Shown here piece by piece: positions 17,637-26,138 of a DNA stretch of 35,503 nucleotides; position 1 is the first letter of the stretch, and every line of letters begins with the position of its first letter. The position numbers were made by a program, and so were the translations under genes. The DNA comes from Pseudomonadota bacterium. Lineage in GTDB: Bacteria; Pseudomonadota; Alphaproteobacteria; Rickettsiales; SXRF01. The stretch covers positions 1 to 35,503 of the forward strand of contig CAUJIB010000046.1 of NCBI GenBank assembly GCA_963205245.1. Reading direction: 5' to 3'. The notes under the pieces are model-generated. The model searched no databases and was not told the origin of the DNA. It saw only the letters and a program-made list of their open reading frames with translations.

Positions 17637-18126
17637 AATAGGATTTTTCTAAATCCAGCAATTGCTCTTTCATTGCCATACCACCACCAAATCCGGTAAG
17701 TGCCCCTGATGCACCAATAACACGGTGACACGGAACAATAATAAGTAGCGGATTGCGTCCATTAGCTGCGCCAACCGCACGGGCTTTCTTAGAATCCCCA
17801 ATCCTTGCCGCCTGCTGTCCATAAGAAATTGTTTCGCCATAGGGGATTTTTTGTAGTTCCCTCCAAGCATTTATTTGGAAAACCGTTCCGTTAATTTCTA
17901 ATTTTATATCAAAATTCTGTCGTTTTCCTAAGAAATACTCGGCAAGCTGTTTTTCTGCTTTCATTAAAACTGGGTGATCATTATTTTCTACCAACTCAGA
18001 ACTAGGCTCACGAAAATGGTTTTGTGGTAAAACAGCGACTAACCCACTACGGGCAATCAATTGCAACCTACCAATAGGGGAATGATAAATTTTATAATAT
18101 AAAATATCAGAAACCAGATTTTTCAT
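17626..18126 (-). CDS. ogt: Methylated-DNA--protein-cysteine S-methyltransferase
   Basis: Repairs O6-methylguanine by a suicidal transfer of the methyl group to its own cysteine. The 166-residue protein holds the N-terminal ribonuclease-like part and a C-terminal DNA-binding part with RAVGAANGRNPLLIIVPCHR containing the acceptor Cys, followed by VIGASGALTGFGGG. No Ada regulatory domain is present, so Ogt/MGMT type. I chose the ATG at 18126, which has TAGGT just upstream; the frame also opens at a TTG at 18153 without good support. Confidence 0.95.
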   Translation of the reverse strand: MKNLVSDILYYKIYHSPIGRLQLIARSGLVAVLPQNHFREPSSELVENNDHPVLMKAEKQLAEYFLGKRQNFDIKLEINGTVFQINAWRELQKIPYGETISYGQQAARIGDSKKARAVGAANGRNPLLIIVPCHRVIGASGALTGFGGGMAMKEQLLDLEKSYSKN

Positions 18127-18180
18127 AATACCTACTAACCCTGTATCAAACAAATATAGCAGTTATTTTATATTAAAAAC

Positions 18181-18417
18181 TTATTTGCGCCAATAATTAT
18201 TAGCTGCTGCAATGGTTGCAAATTCCGTAGCCACTACCTGCGCAATCTGTATTAGCATTCCTGCATCATTAGCATACACATCGCGCAAACGATTACGTGC
18301 ATCTTCATCAGGCTGGGTAGTTTTGATAATTAACCTAGCCATTTTCATTGCTAACTGCCTTCCTTCCTCCGGAGTAGCCCTTATCAAACTATTTTCCGGC
18401 ACAAGATCAATAGCCAT
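18181..18417 (-). CDS. Small protein of unknown function
   Basis: 78 residues, MAIDLVPENSLIRATPEEGR, predicted mainly helical and soluble, with no cysteine and no membrane segment. AAGGA stands at a good distance before the ATG. It follows secA on the same strand with a 47-base gap, so it may share its transcript. I do not recognise the family. The plus-strand frame over the same bases looks like a shadow because it lacks a ribosome site and has a mixed composition. Confidence 0.65.
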   Translation of the reverse strand: MAIDLVPENSLIRATPEEGRQLAMKMARLIIKTTQPDEDARNRLRDVYANDAGMLIQIAQVVATEFATIAAANNYWRK

Positions 18418-18464
18418 TTTTATTCCTTTGCAGATAAATTATTATTAAATAGTTTAGAAAACTA

Positions 18465-21104
18465 CTAACTCAAAACACCATGGCAGTGCTTATATTTTTT
18501 GCCGCTACCACAAGGGCAGAGTTCGTTACGCCCAACTCTAGGATGGTTCAATTGAGATTCATCATTCGCCCCAGCTTCTCCTCTATGTTCAAACATTTTA
18601 CGGGCAGGAGGCTCAGAAATTGGTTCAGGCGGACGCTCAAAATGGATTTCCAGATGAGAAAGACGGCTAACCACTAGCTCACGCAACTGTGACAGCATCT
18701 GCTCAAATAAAGTAAATGCTTCATGTTTATATTCATTAAGCGGATCACGCTGACCATAACCGCGCAGATGAATACCCTGACGCAAATGATCCAAAGCAAG
18801 TAGGTGTTCTTTCCATAGCTGATCAAGAGTTTGCAGTAAAATGCGCTTTTCAGCCATCTGCATAACTTGCTCACTATATTTATTAACTTTATCCATAAAA
18901 TGCTGGTTGGTCGCATCAGTGATACGCTCAGTTATTTCCAGATCAGCTATTCCTTCTTCTTTTGTCCAGTCATGAACCGGAAGGTGAATACCAAAAATAC
19001 GGAATAATTCTTTTTCTAATGATTCCGTTTCCCAAGAATCAGCATAGCTTTTTGCAGGTATATAGGAATTCACTAAAGAATGAATGGTCTCATCACACAT
19101 ATCTTTCACGGTGTCAGATACTGTTTCTGCTTCCATAAGTTCAATACGCTGCTCATAAATAACCTTGCGCTGGTCATTCATCACATCATCATACTTCAGT
19201 AAGCTTTTACGCATTTCATAATTGCGTGCCTCCACCTTCTGCTGAGCACGTTCTATAGCTTTACTCATCCACGGATGGAAAATAGCTTCATCTTCTTTCA
19301 TGCCGAGCTTCTGTAGCAAGCCATCAATCCGCTCACTTCCAAAAATCCTCATTAAATCATCTTCCAAGGACAGGAAGAATTTGGATGCGCCTGTATCACC
19401 CTGACGACCGGCACGACCACGCAACTGGTTATCAATACGGCGGGATTCATGGCGCTCCGTGCCTATTACAAATAGACCGCCTGCATCAATAACTTTTTGT
19501 TTATCTGCTTCCAGTTCATTTTTTATTTTAAGAATATCAAATTCAGAAGGGCTTTCACCTAACTCCTGCTTAATTCGCATTTCTGCGTTACCACCCAGCA
19601 TAATATCGGTTCCCCGACCAGCCATATTCGTAGCGATAGTAACAGCGGCAGGGCGACCAGCTTGGGCAATAATATAGGCTTCCTGCTCATGATAACGGGC
19701 ATTAAGAACCTGATGCTTGATTTTTTCTTTCTTGAGCATATCAGAAAGCATTTCTGATTTCTCAATAGAAACTGTACCTACCAGTACAGGCATCCCTTTT
19801 TCATGCGCGATTTTTATCTCTTTTATAACCGAACGGTATTTTTCTTTTGCAGTACGATAAATTTCATCCTGATGGTCAACACGCTTTACAGTCACATTAG
19901 TCGGAATATCTATTACTTCCAGCTTGTAAATATCACGGAATTCACCGGCCTCAGTCATCGCCGTACCGGTCATACCGGATAACTTCGGATACATGCGGAA
20001 ATAATTCTGGAATGTTATAGAAGCAAGAGTCTGGTTTTCATTCTGGATTTTTACATTTTCTTTTGCTTCCAAAGCTTGGTGCAAACCATCCGAATAACGG
20101 CGACCTTCCATCATCCGCCCTGTAAATTCATCAATTATAACTACCTTGCCATCTTTTACTATGTAGTCAACATCTGGAGTAAACATCGTGCGGGCACGTA
20201 AAGCCTGATTTACATGATGTACCAGAGATACATTATCAATGTCATATAAAGATGCTTTTTCTGACAGCATACCCTTTGCCGCAAGTAAAGCTTCCATATG
20301 TTGTACACCCTTTTCTGTAAGTGTTACACTGCGTTGCTTTTCGTCTTTTTCATAATCTTCAGCTGCAAGCTGTGCCACCAGCTTATCAATTATAGTATAC
20401 AGCTCTGAATTATCCTCAGTTGGCCCAGAAATAATAAGCGGGGTACGAGCTTCATCAATCAAAATAGAATCAACTTCATCCACAATGGCATAAGCAAAGT
20501 GACGATGAACCATTGCTTCACGCGTATATTTCATATTGTCACGCAAATAATCAAAGCCAAGCTCGTTATTAGTTGCGTAGGTAATATCGCAGTTATAGGC
20601 TTCTTTGCGCTGTTCATCAGTAAGACCATTGGTTATACAACCAACAGTAATCCCTAAAAACCGGTGTAGCTTACCCATCCACTCCGAGTCACGTTGCGCC
20701 AGATAATCATTCACAGTCACCACATGCACACCTTTTTGCGGCAGAGCATTTAGATAAGCAGCCAGCGTACAAACCAACGTCTTACCCTCACCAGTGCGCA
20801 TTTCAGCGATCATACCTTTATGCAGCACCATACCGCCAATAAGCTGGACGTCAAAATGACGCATTCCAAGCACGCGTTTCCCTGCTTCCCGTACCGTTGC
20901 AAAAGCATCAATAAGCAGGCTATCAAGAGATTCACCGCCATTATAACGTTCGCGCAGCCATATCGTACGACCGCGCAACTCCTCATCTGACAAGCGTGAA
21001 ATTTGTGCTTCTAGAGCGTTAATCTGCTGCACTTTTGGTTGCAGTGATTTTACGAAACGTTCATTGGCAGAGCCAAATATTTTTTTTGCAAGAGAATTTA
21101 TCAT
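18465..21104 (-). CDS. secA: Preprotein translocase ATPase SecA
   Basis: Motor that drives unfolded proteins through SecYEG. Translated from the ATG at 21104 it has 879 residues. Walker A MRTGEGKT is at residues 102-109; the DEAD-like [19 protein letters not shown], the preprotein-binding region with [14 protein letters not shown], the second motor domain with [12 protein letters not shown] and [10 protein letters not shown], and a C-terminal zinc motif [14 protein letters not shown] (Cys863, 865, 874, His875) that binds SecB follow in order. GGAGAT just before 21104 decides the start; the frame is open to 21215 but that extension does not match SecA. It is divergent from a periplasmic parvulin. 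Confidence 0.98.
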   Translation of the reverse strand: MINSLAKKIFGSANERFVKSLQPKVQQINALEAQISRLSDEELRGRTIWLRERYNGGESLDSLLIDAFATVREAGKRVLGMRHFDVQLIGGMVLHKGMIAEMRTGEGKTLVCTLAAYLNALPQKGVHVVTVNDYLAQRDSEWMGKLHRFLGITVGCITNGLTDEQRKEAYNCDITYATNNELGFDYLRDNMKYTREAMVHRHFAYAIVDEVDSILIDEARTPLIISGPTEDNSELYTIIDKLVAQLAAEDYEKDEKQRSVTLTEKGVQHMEALLAAKGMLSEKASLYDIDNVSLVHHVNQALRARTMFTPDVDYIVKDGKVVIIDEFTGRMMEGRRYSDGLHQALEAKENVKIQNENQTLASITFQNYFRMYPKLSGMTGTAMTEAGEFRDIYKLEVIDIPTNVTVKRVDHQDEIYRTAKEKYRSVIKEIKIAHEKGMPVLVGTVSIEKSEMLSDMLKKEKIKHQVLNARYHEQEAYIIAQAGRPAAVTIATNMAGRGTDIMLGGNAEMRIKQELGESPSEFDILKIKNELEADKQKVIDAGGLFVIGTERHESRRIDNQLRGRAGRQGDTGASKFFLSLEDDLMRIFGSERIDGLLQKLGMKEDEAIFHPWMSKAIERAQQKVEARNYEMRKSLLKYDDVMNDQRKVIYEQRIELMEAETVSDTVKDMCDETIHSLVNSYIPAKSYADSWETESLEKELFRIFGIHLPVHDWTKEEGIADLEITERITDATNQHFMDKVNKYSEQVMQMAEKRILLQTLDQLWKEHLLALDHLRQGIHLRGYGQRDPLNEYKHEAFTLFEQMLSQLRELVVSRLSHLEIHFERPPEPISEPPARKMFEHRGEAGANDESQLNHPRVGRNELCPCGSGKKYKHCHGVLS

Positions 21105-21180
21105 ATCTCCGATTAGATAGGTGTTTGTTTTTGGAAAGTCAACGGGCAGAAACGAATTAAAATAAATATTTTGCAATTGA

Positions 21181-21209
21181 TTAGAGGCTATTGCCAAAAA
21201 ACTTATAAT
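21181..21209 (+). promoter_or_regulatory. Possible promoter of the parvulin-argJ-mutT genes
   Basis: A perfect -10 box TATAAT at 21204-21209 with a poor -35 (TTAGAG) 17 bases upstream. The leader would be about 55 bases. It lies in the divergent region shared with secA. Confidence 0.4.
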
Positions 21210-21269
21210 GTGCAATAAGGCAGCAGGTGAATTTGGTGCATTTATTTTTTTAACTTAAGGGATATTTTT

Positions 21270-22346
21270 ATGAAAATGACTATACATACCAGCATTTTGC
21301 TTGCGGCGACCATGTTTGGTTTCTCAGCTTTTGCTGAAGAACCAAAAGCTCCTTCCGATGCTAAGCCATCAGCAGATAAAGCACTGGCTGCAGCATCAGC
21401 TGCAAATACTACAGCAGCTACACCTAACACAACCTCTACTGCTTCTACTGCAAAAGATCCCAAAGATTATGTTGTTATAAAAATAGATGGTGATGATATC
21501 AGAAATTCTGAAGTGCAGGAAATATGGAAAGGGCTTTTCCAAGGCTCTACACCACCTGATTTTTCCAGTTTTGATGAAACTATCCGCCAAAATGTATTGC
21601 GCGGGTTGATTTCTGAGCGTTTAATTTATAAAGAGGCTACAAAAGCCGGTTTTGATAAAAATGAAGAAGTAAAAAAACGCATAGAAAGCCTACAAAAACA
21701 GCTTATCATGCAAGCTTTTATGGAAAGCAAATCTAAAGCAATGGTAACTGATGAACAGATTAAAGCTGCTTATGATGAAAAAGCTGCCGCAAATAAAGGG
21801 CAAGAAGAAGTGAAAGCCCGTCATATTTTGGTTGCCACTGAAGCGGAGGCTAAAAAAATTACTGAAGAACTTAAAAAAGGCGGAGATTTTGAAAAAATTG
21901 CCAAAGAAAAATCAACTGATAAAGCATCTGGCACAAATGGTGGTGATTTAGGATGGTTTACTAAAGATAAAATGGTTCCAGAATTTGCTGATGCTGCTTT
22001 CAAACTTAAAAAAGGTGAAGTGTCTGCACCAATTAAGACAGCTTTCGGCTGGCATATAGTAAAATTGGAAGACCGCCGCCCATTACAAATGGCTAGTTTA
22101 GAAGAAAGTAAAGAAATGCTAAAAGCTGAACTTACCAATAAGGCTGTGCAAACCTATGTTGAAGGATTATTGAAAGCTTCATCCATTAAGTATTTTGATG
22201 AAACTGGTAAAGAAAAAGAATTTTCTCGTACTTTAGCCGCTCCAAAAGATGGTGAAAAAACTGAAAATTCTAAACCTGTTGAAACAAAACCAGCTGATAC
22301 TAAGCCGGCAGATACAGCAGCAAAACCGGTAAAAACCGAAAACTAA
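21270..22346 (+). CDS. Periplasmic parvulin-type peptidyl-prolyl isomerase
   Basis: A 358-residue folding helper of the SurA/PpiC/PrsA kind. It has a signal peptide (MKMTIHTSILLAATMFGFSA, cleaved after AFA near residue 22), an Ala/Thr-rich linker to about residue 65, a helical chaperone part (residues 70-175) and a rotamase domain at 181-275 with VKARHILVATEAEAKKI, GGDLGWFTKDKMVPEFADA and FGWHIVKLEDRR. The tail is a repetitive low-complexity segment (KPADTKPADTAAKP). It is divergent from secA and upstream of argJ, an arrangement common in alphaproteobacteria. It probably helps fold proteins exported by SecA. RBS AAGGGAT precedes the start. Confidence 0.92.
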   Translation: MKMTIHTSILLAATMFGFSAFAEEPKAPSDAKPSADKALAAASAANTTAATPNTTSTASTAKDPKDYVVIKIDGDDIRNSEVQEIWKGLFQGSTPPDFSSFDETIRQNVLRGLISERLIYKEATKAGFDKNEEVKKRIESLQKQLIMQAFMESKSKAMVTDEQIKAAYDEKAAANKGQEEVKARHILVATEAEAKKITEELKKGGDFEKIAKEKSTDKASGTNGGDLGWFTKDKMVPEFADAAFKLKKGEVSAPIKTAFGWHIVKLEDRRPLQMASLEESKEMLKAELTNKAVQTYVEGLLKASSIKYFDETGKEKEFSRTLAAPKDGEKTENSKPVETKPADTKPADTAAKPVKTEN

Positions 22347-22363
22347 CTAGTTTTAGATCGGAA

Positions 22364-22374
22364 GGGGGGGGGGG
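22364..22374 (+). repeat. Eleven-G homopolymer tract
   Basis: GGGGGGGGGGG starts 18 bases after the stop of the parvulin gene, in an otherwise AT-rich intergenic gap of 69 bases. Its last four G are the left arm of the following palindrome. Such tracts are prone to slippage. Confidence 0.9.
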
Positions 22375-22388
22375 AATTATAATTCCCC
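22371..22388 (+). terminator. Palindrome GGGGAATTA/TAATTCCCC after the parvulin gene
   Basis: A perfect 18-base dyad that would fold with a tight AT loop, extended by pairing of the upstream G-run with pyrimidines at 22389-22395. It is followed by CTATTCTGATTTT. It probably works as an attenuator or terminator between the parvulin gene and argJ. Confidence 0.5.
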
Positions 22389-22415
22389 TCTTTCCTATTC
22401 TGATTTTATAAATTT

Positions 22416-23618
22416 ATGCAAACATCCCCTTTAGCTCCAAAATCTTACCCTACATTAAAAGCAATTGCTGGCGTACGGCTCGGCACTGCAGAAAGCGGCA
22501 TTCGCTACGCTGGACGCACTGATTTATTGGTAGCAGAATTAGCGGAAGGAACAACAGTTGCTGGCGTCCTTACCAAATCGCTTACTGCTTCTGCTTCGGT
22601 GCTCGCCTGCAGGGATTCGCTGATTTCTGGTAAGGCACGGCTTCTGGTCGTAAATTCCGGTAATTCAAACGCTTTTACGGGCAAGGCTGGCGTGAATTCA
22701 GTTGAGCGTATTAGAGCTGCTGCCAGCAAACTATTCAACTGTGACAAAAAAAATATTTTTACCTCATCAACAGGTGTGATTGGTGAAAAACTGCCGGATG
22801 AAAAAATTACATCGGCACTTCCGGCCATTCCGCTTTCCGAAACGGCATGGGATGAAGCAGCCCGCGCAATCATGACCACGGACACATACCCCAAACTTGC
22901 GACTATGACAGCGCAAATAGAAGGTACTACGGTTACTATAAACGGTATAGCCAAAGGCTCAGGAATGATCGCCCCTGATATGGCCACCATGCTTGCTTAT
23001 GTGTTTACTGATGCCAAAATTCCAACCGGTGAGTTACAAAAAATACTTTCTGAGGAAAATGAAAGCACGTTTAATAGCATTACAGTTGATGGTGATACTT
23101 CTACCAGTGATACATTACTTCTATTTGCCACAGGTAAAGCTGATAATAAAAACGGTGATTACAGTGATTTTCGCCGCTCCTTGCATATTTTATTGCACGA
23201 TCTTGCCCTACAGATTGTAAAAGACGGTGAGGGAGCAGAAAAACTGATCACAATCACTGCAGCAGGGGCAGAATCAAAAAAAGCCGCAAAAAACATAGCT
23301 ATGAGTATTGCCAATTCACCTTTGGTAAAAACCGCAATAGCTGCCTCTGATGCTAACTGGGGACGAATAGTTATGGCGGTTGGTAAAGCGGGAGAAAAGG
23401 CGGATAGAGATAAATTGTCTATTTCAATCGGCGGTGTAAGTGTTGCCATAAATGGGGAAGCAGACGCTAATTATAGTGAATCTCAAATAGCATCTCATAT
23501 GCAAGGACGTGATATTATAATTAATGTTGATGTTGGAATTGGCAATGAATCAGCTACGGTCTATACTTGTGACCTGACGCATCGTTATATTGATATAAAC
23601 GGCAGCTACAGAACCTAA
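22416..23618 (+). CDS. argJ: Bifunctional glutamate N-acetyltransferase / amino-acid acetyltransferase
   Basis: Ornithine acetyltransferase of arginine synthesis; recycles the acetyl group from N-acetylornithine to glutamate. The 400-residue protein has the self-cleavage site GMIAPDMATMLAYVFTDA, where Thr191 becomes the nucleophile of the beta chain after autoproteolysis. NSGNSNAFTGKAG, STGVIGEKLP, NSITVDGDTSTSDT and SPLVKTAIAASDANWGRI are further hallmarks. No clear ribosome site is visible before the ATG. Its place between a parvulin gene and mutT is typical of alphaproteobacteria. Confidence 0.97.
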   Translation: MQTSPLAPKSYPTLKAIAGVRLGTAESGIRYAGRTDLLVAELAEGTTVAGVLTKSLTASASVLACRDSLISGKARLLVVNSGNSNAFTGKAGVNSVERIRAAASKLFNCDKKNIFTSSTGVIGEKLPDEKITSALPAIPLSETAWDEAARAIMTTDTYPKLATMTAQIEGTTVTINGIAKGSGMIAPDMATMLAYVFTDAKIPTGELQKILSEENESTFNSITVDGDTSTSDTLLLFATGKADNKNGDYSDFRRSLHILLHDLALQIVKDGEGAEKLITITAAGAESKKAAKNIAMSIANSPLVKTAIAASDANWGRIVMAVGKAGEKADRDKLSISIGGVSVAINGEADANYSESQIASHMQGRDIIINVDVGIGNESATVYTCDLTHRYIDINGSYRT

Positions 23619-23656
23619 AATCATTATAATGGCGAATCTGCTTGCGGAAATAAATC

Positions 23657-24067
23657 ATGAAAATCCTTCTTGTTGTTGCAGCGATTATTGTTAATGAACA
23701 AGGTAAAATCCTGCTGGCGCAACGCCCTGAAGGCAAACGCCTAGCCGGTAAATGGGAATTTGCAGGTGGAAAAGTTGAAGATGGAGAAACGCCTGAACAG
23801 GCAATAATACGCGAACTGCATGAAGAACTTTCTATTGTTGTCCATCAAGATGATTTAGAAAATTTCTGGTTTTTATCGCATCCTTATCCTGAATTTGATT
23901 TCCATTTGCTTATGCCGGTATATATTTGCCGAAAATGGCAAGGTAACCCCCAACCTCTGGAACATGCTGCCTTGCAGTGGGAATATGCCCACGAAATGCA
24001 CAAAATGGATATGATAGAAGCTGATACCGAATTGGTAGAACGCTTAAAACAACTGCAATTTTCTTGA
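23657..24067 (+). CDS. mutT: MutT-type Nudix (d)NTP pyrophosphohydrolase
   Basis: A 136-residue sanitising enzyme thought to remove 8-oxo-dGTP. The Nudix box is GGKVEDGETPEQAIIRELHEEL, split here as G-x5-E-x7-REL-HEE-L, complete in the catalytic Glu residues. WEFAGG upstream and a final PALEHAALQWEY-like region (seen as QPLEHAALQWEY) fit MutT. It lies 38 bases after argJ and probably shares its transcript. Confidence 0.93.
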   Translation: MKILLVVAAIIVNEQGKILLAQRPEGKRLAGKWEFAGGKVEDGETPEQAIIRELHEELSIVVHQDDLENFWFLSHPYPEFDFHLLMPVYICRKWQGNPQPLEHAALQWEYAHEMHKMDMIEADTELVERLKQLQFS

Positions 24068-24120
24068 TATAAACCATTATTTACGCTATACACAAAAGCA
24101 ATAATTTAATCGGAGGGTAT

Positions 24121-24546
24121 ATGGATAACGATAAGGTAATTGAAGCTCTTAATAAAATATTAGAATTTGAGCTGGCAGGCGTAGTACGTTATACCCATTA
24201 TTCACTAATGATTTTTGGATATAACCGCATACCTATTGTAAAATGGCTACGCGATCAGGCAAACGAGTCGCTAACACACGCCAATCAAGCTGGTGAACAT
24301 ATTACCACCCTTGGAGGTCATCCATCACTAAAAATTGCCTCTCTGCTTGAAACCCATAAGCATGCAATTCATGATATTTTAGAAGAGAGCCTGCAACATG
24401 AAAAAACGCAGGTGGAGAATTTCAAAACCCTTCTTACATTAGTTACTGGGCACTCTATCTTTCTTGAAGAATATGCAAGGAAAATGATAAGCGATGAAGA
24501 AACCCATATTTCCGAAGTGGTAAAAATGCTCCGCAAAGCGGCATAA
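24121..24546 (+). CDS. Ferritin-like (bacterioferritin family) di-iron protein
   Basis: A 141-residue four-helix protein likely to store iron or oxidise Fe(II). Candidate ligands are Glu17 of ILEFELAGVVRY, the Glu/His of NESLTHANQAGEH, Glu in LQHEKTQVENF, and the Glu/His of DEETHISEV. Compared with E. coli bacterioferritin, the haem-ligand Met52 position is not Met, so haem binding is unlikely. The pattern RYTHYSLMIFGYNRIPIVKW is one I associate with an alphaproteobacterial ferritin-like family. A strong GGAGGG ribosome site stands before the ATG. It follows mutT with a 53-base gap. Confidence 0.85.
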   Translation: MDNDKVIEALNKILEFELAGVVRYTHYSLMIFGYNRIPIVKWLRDQANESLTHANQAGEHITTLGGHPSLKIASLLETHKHAIHDILEESLQHEKTQVENFKTLLTLVTGHSIFLEEYARKMISDEETHISEVVKMLRKAA

Positions 24547-24595
24547 TGTTTGCCTGATGAAAAATAACGGATGACTAAAACCGTTACGGACGTAA

Positions 24596-24853
24596 TCAAC
24601 CAATCAACCCCAAACTCTCACTATCAAGGTTTTGTTGTAGCAACCCTCTGTAACCCGAAGCCTCAGTTGCTATAACAACTCCAGAGAATTGTGATAATGC
24701 AGAAAGTTCATTGCTTGAGAGCCTGCTGCTGCCTATTTCAAATTTATTATCTAAATCGGTTGGTTCATCCTGTATTTTTTCACCTGTCAGAGAAAAATAA
24801 TATTCACGAAATTCCAGATCATTGCTTTTATTCCATGTTATATAAGTAATCAT
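24596..24853 (-). CDS. Small protein at the end of a phage-like module
   Basis: 85 residues, MITYITWNKSNDLEFREYYF, acidic, with no membrane segment; not recognised. Its ATG overlaps the stop of the upstream gene as ATGA. The compact arrangement with two phage-like genes suggests it is part of the same tail or adsorption module, for example a small tail-fibre accessory protein; that is inference. Confidence 0.6.
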   Translation of the reverse strand: MITYITWNKSNDLEFREYYFSLTGEKIQDEPTDLDNKFEIGSSRLSSNELSALSQFSGVVIATEASGYRGLLQQNLDSESLGLIG

Positions 24854-25662
24854 GCATACATCCTTTTATGGCGGGCGTTATAGAATTTTATAATTTTGAC
24901 AACATCAGAATCAGTCACAACAGAATTTAACATCGCACAGCTATAAATTTTTGAACCACTTGGTAATTTGCTTGCCGCACCAACTGCTCCTATGGATGGT
25001 TTTACTCCTACTACATCCAGAGCAGTAGCAATAAAAGTCATGGCTGTGCTAGTGCCGGTAGAGCTATTCACCCAAGATGTTACTGTATTAGCTGATGAGT
25101 TATAAGAAAGTACGATAATCCGATCCCTAGCATCAACAGGACTGATTGACCCTCTAGAAGCAGTAGCACTAGAAGTAGTAACACTTTGCTTATAGAATAA
25201 AAATGAAAAGCCATGCCTGTATGATAAACCTACATTGCTGCTGTTATAAGTATCAGTCGTAGCAAATAAACCCATATCACCAGATGTACTAAAAAGGCTA
25301 TTTATGCACATAATCAGCGTATGGGATGTTCCTTTATGCAAACTATTCAAAAAAGAAGTTATAGTTCCAGATAATGTAAAATAATCTCCACCATCAAATG
25401 AAAAATAGGCATTGGCGCTACCTATGGCACCTGTAAAAGTCGGATCATCAGTTGTTGGTGTGTTGTTTGCCCCAGAATTAAAATCATAGGCTGATTGTGC
25501 TACTCCATCAGCAGGATTTGCTATAATATTTTTCCACAACTGCCCACCCGAGTAGCTCGCTGCAATGGTGGCATCCAAATCAAATACCGAGCTTGAAGGA
25601 AATAATGAATTAAGAGGCGCAATAGACCTGTTTCCGCCAAATAAAGTTAATATTTGGCTCAT
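24850..25662 (-). CDS. LamG/concanavalin-like phage tail or adsorption protein
   Basis: A 270-residue protein rich in Ser, Thr, Ala and Gly with alternating beta-strand pattern. Elements such as YFSFDGGDYFTLSGTI, SHTLIMCINSLF, DRIIVLSYNSSANTVTSWVN and the C-terminal VVKIIKFYNARHKR are what I expect of LamG-type jelly-roll domains carried on phage tail fibres. No signal peptide and few cysteines, consistent with a virion protein rather than an envelope protein. The first gene of the set ends one base before its ATG (TAA-T-ATG), and the next overlaps its stop. A carbohydrate-binding role is likely from the fold guess; no substrate can be given. Confidence 0.65.
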   Translation of the reverse strand: MSQILTLFGGNRSIAPLNSLFPSSSVFDLDATIAASYSGGQLWKNIIANPADGVAQSAYDFNSGANNTPTTDDPTFTGAIGSANAYFSFDGGDYFTLSGTITSFLNSLHKGTSHTLIMCINSLFSTSGDMGLFATTDTYNSSNVGLSYRHGFSFLFYKQSVTTSSATASRGSISPVDARDRIIVLSYNSSANTVTSWVNSSTGTSTAMTFIATALDVVGVKPSIGAVGAASKLPSGSKIYSCAMLNSVVTDSDVVKIIKFYNARHKRMYA

Positions 25663-25663
25663 A

Positions 25664-26023
25664 TTATAATGACCGCATAGCTAAGGTTATAACCGCATCA
25701 GTGCTAGCTTGAGAAGTACCGGCAGTAACTTTTAGAAAGCGTAACCCAGCAACAATATTAAAATTATTAATAGGCACATACTTACTGGCTGCAACGGTCA
25801 TAGAATAAGTAGAACCGTAACCATCCTGTACTGCTACATAACTTCCGCCTATAGCTGTTGAGGTTTGTAAAGAAATGCTAGTGGCGGTAAAATTGGCAGG
25901 AATAAAAAGCCCTACCAATTCCAGACCGTTCAGATCAATTGCATTACTGTCGGTCTGTCCAACTGCTATAGTAATAGTTAAATCATAAAATTTATCATTT
26001 ACGTAATTAGTTTCACTAGCCAT
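25664..26023 (-). CDS. Small beta-rich, phage-structural-like protein
   Basis: 119 residues, MASETNYVNDKFYDLTITIA, dominated by short beta-strands with Ser/Thr/Ala turns (SLQTSTAIGGSYVAVQDGYG, FLKVTAGTSQASTDAVITLA). There is no signal peptide, cysteine or membrane segment. The composition matches small phage virion proteins such as those encoded next to tail fibres. AAAGGA precedes the ATG. It is the first gene of the three-gene minus-strand set. I cannot name the family. Confidence 0.6.
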   Translation of the reverse strand: MASETNYVNDKFYDLTITIAVGQTDSNAIDLNGLELVGLFIPANFTATSISLQTSTAIGGSYVAVQDGYGSTYSMTVAASKYVPINNFNIVAGLRFLKVTAGTSQASTDAVITLAMRSL

Positions 26024-26138
26024 ATATTTTCCTTTTTTGGTTAAATTAATAACCTATTGTTTCCTCAGATATTGATGGTCAGGAAGAGGGAAAATATAAA
26101 AAAATTATAAATAGAATTCAGGAAAAATAAACGTCTGC

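Noticed and set aside
18212..18448. Plus-strand frame of 78 codons opposite the small unknown gene
   Set aside because: No ribosome site and composition typical of a shadow; the minus-strand frame has AAGGA and a plausible helical protein.
21105..21215. SecA start at 21215
   Set aside because: GGAGAT stands just before the ATG at 21104, which gives the usual [13 protein letters not shown]-terminus.
24866..24881. TTTTATGGCGGGCGT, also present at the start of tRNA-His (15885-15899), as possible attachment site of the phage-like module
   Set aside because: A 15-base match is about what chance gives in 35 kb, it covers the tRNA 5' side rather than the 3' end, and the second copy is inside codons for NARHK.
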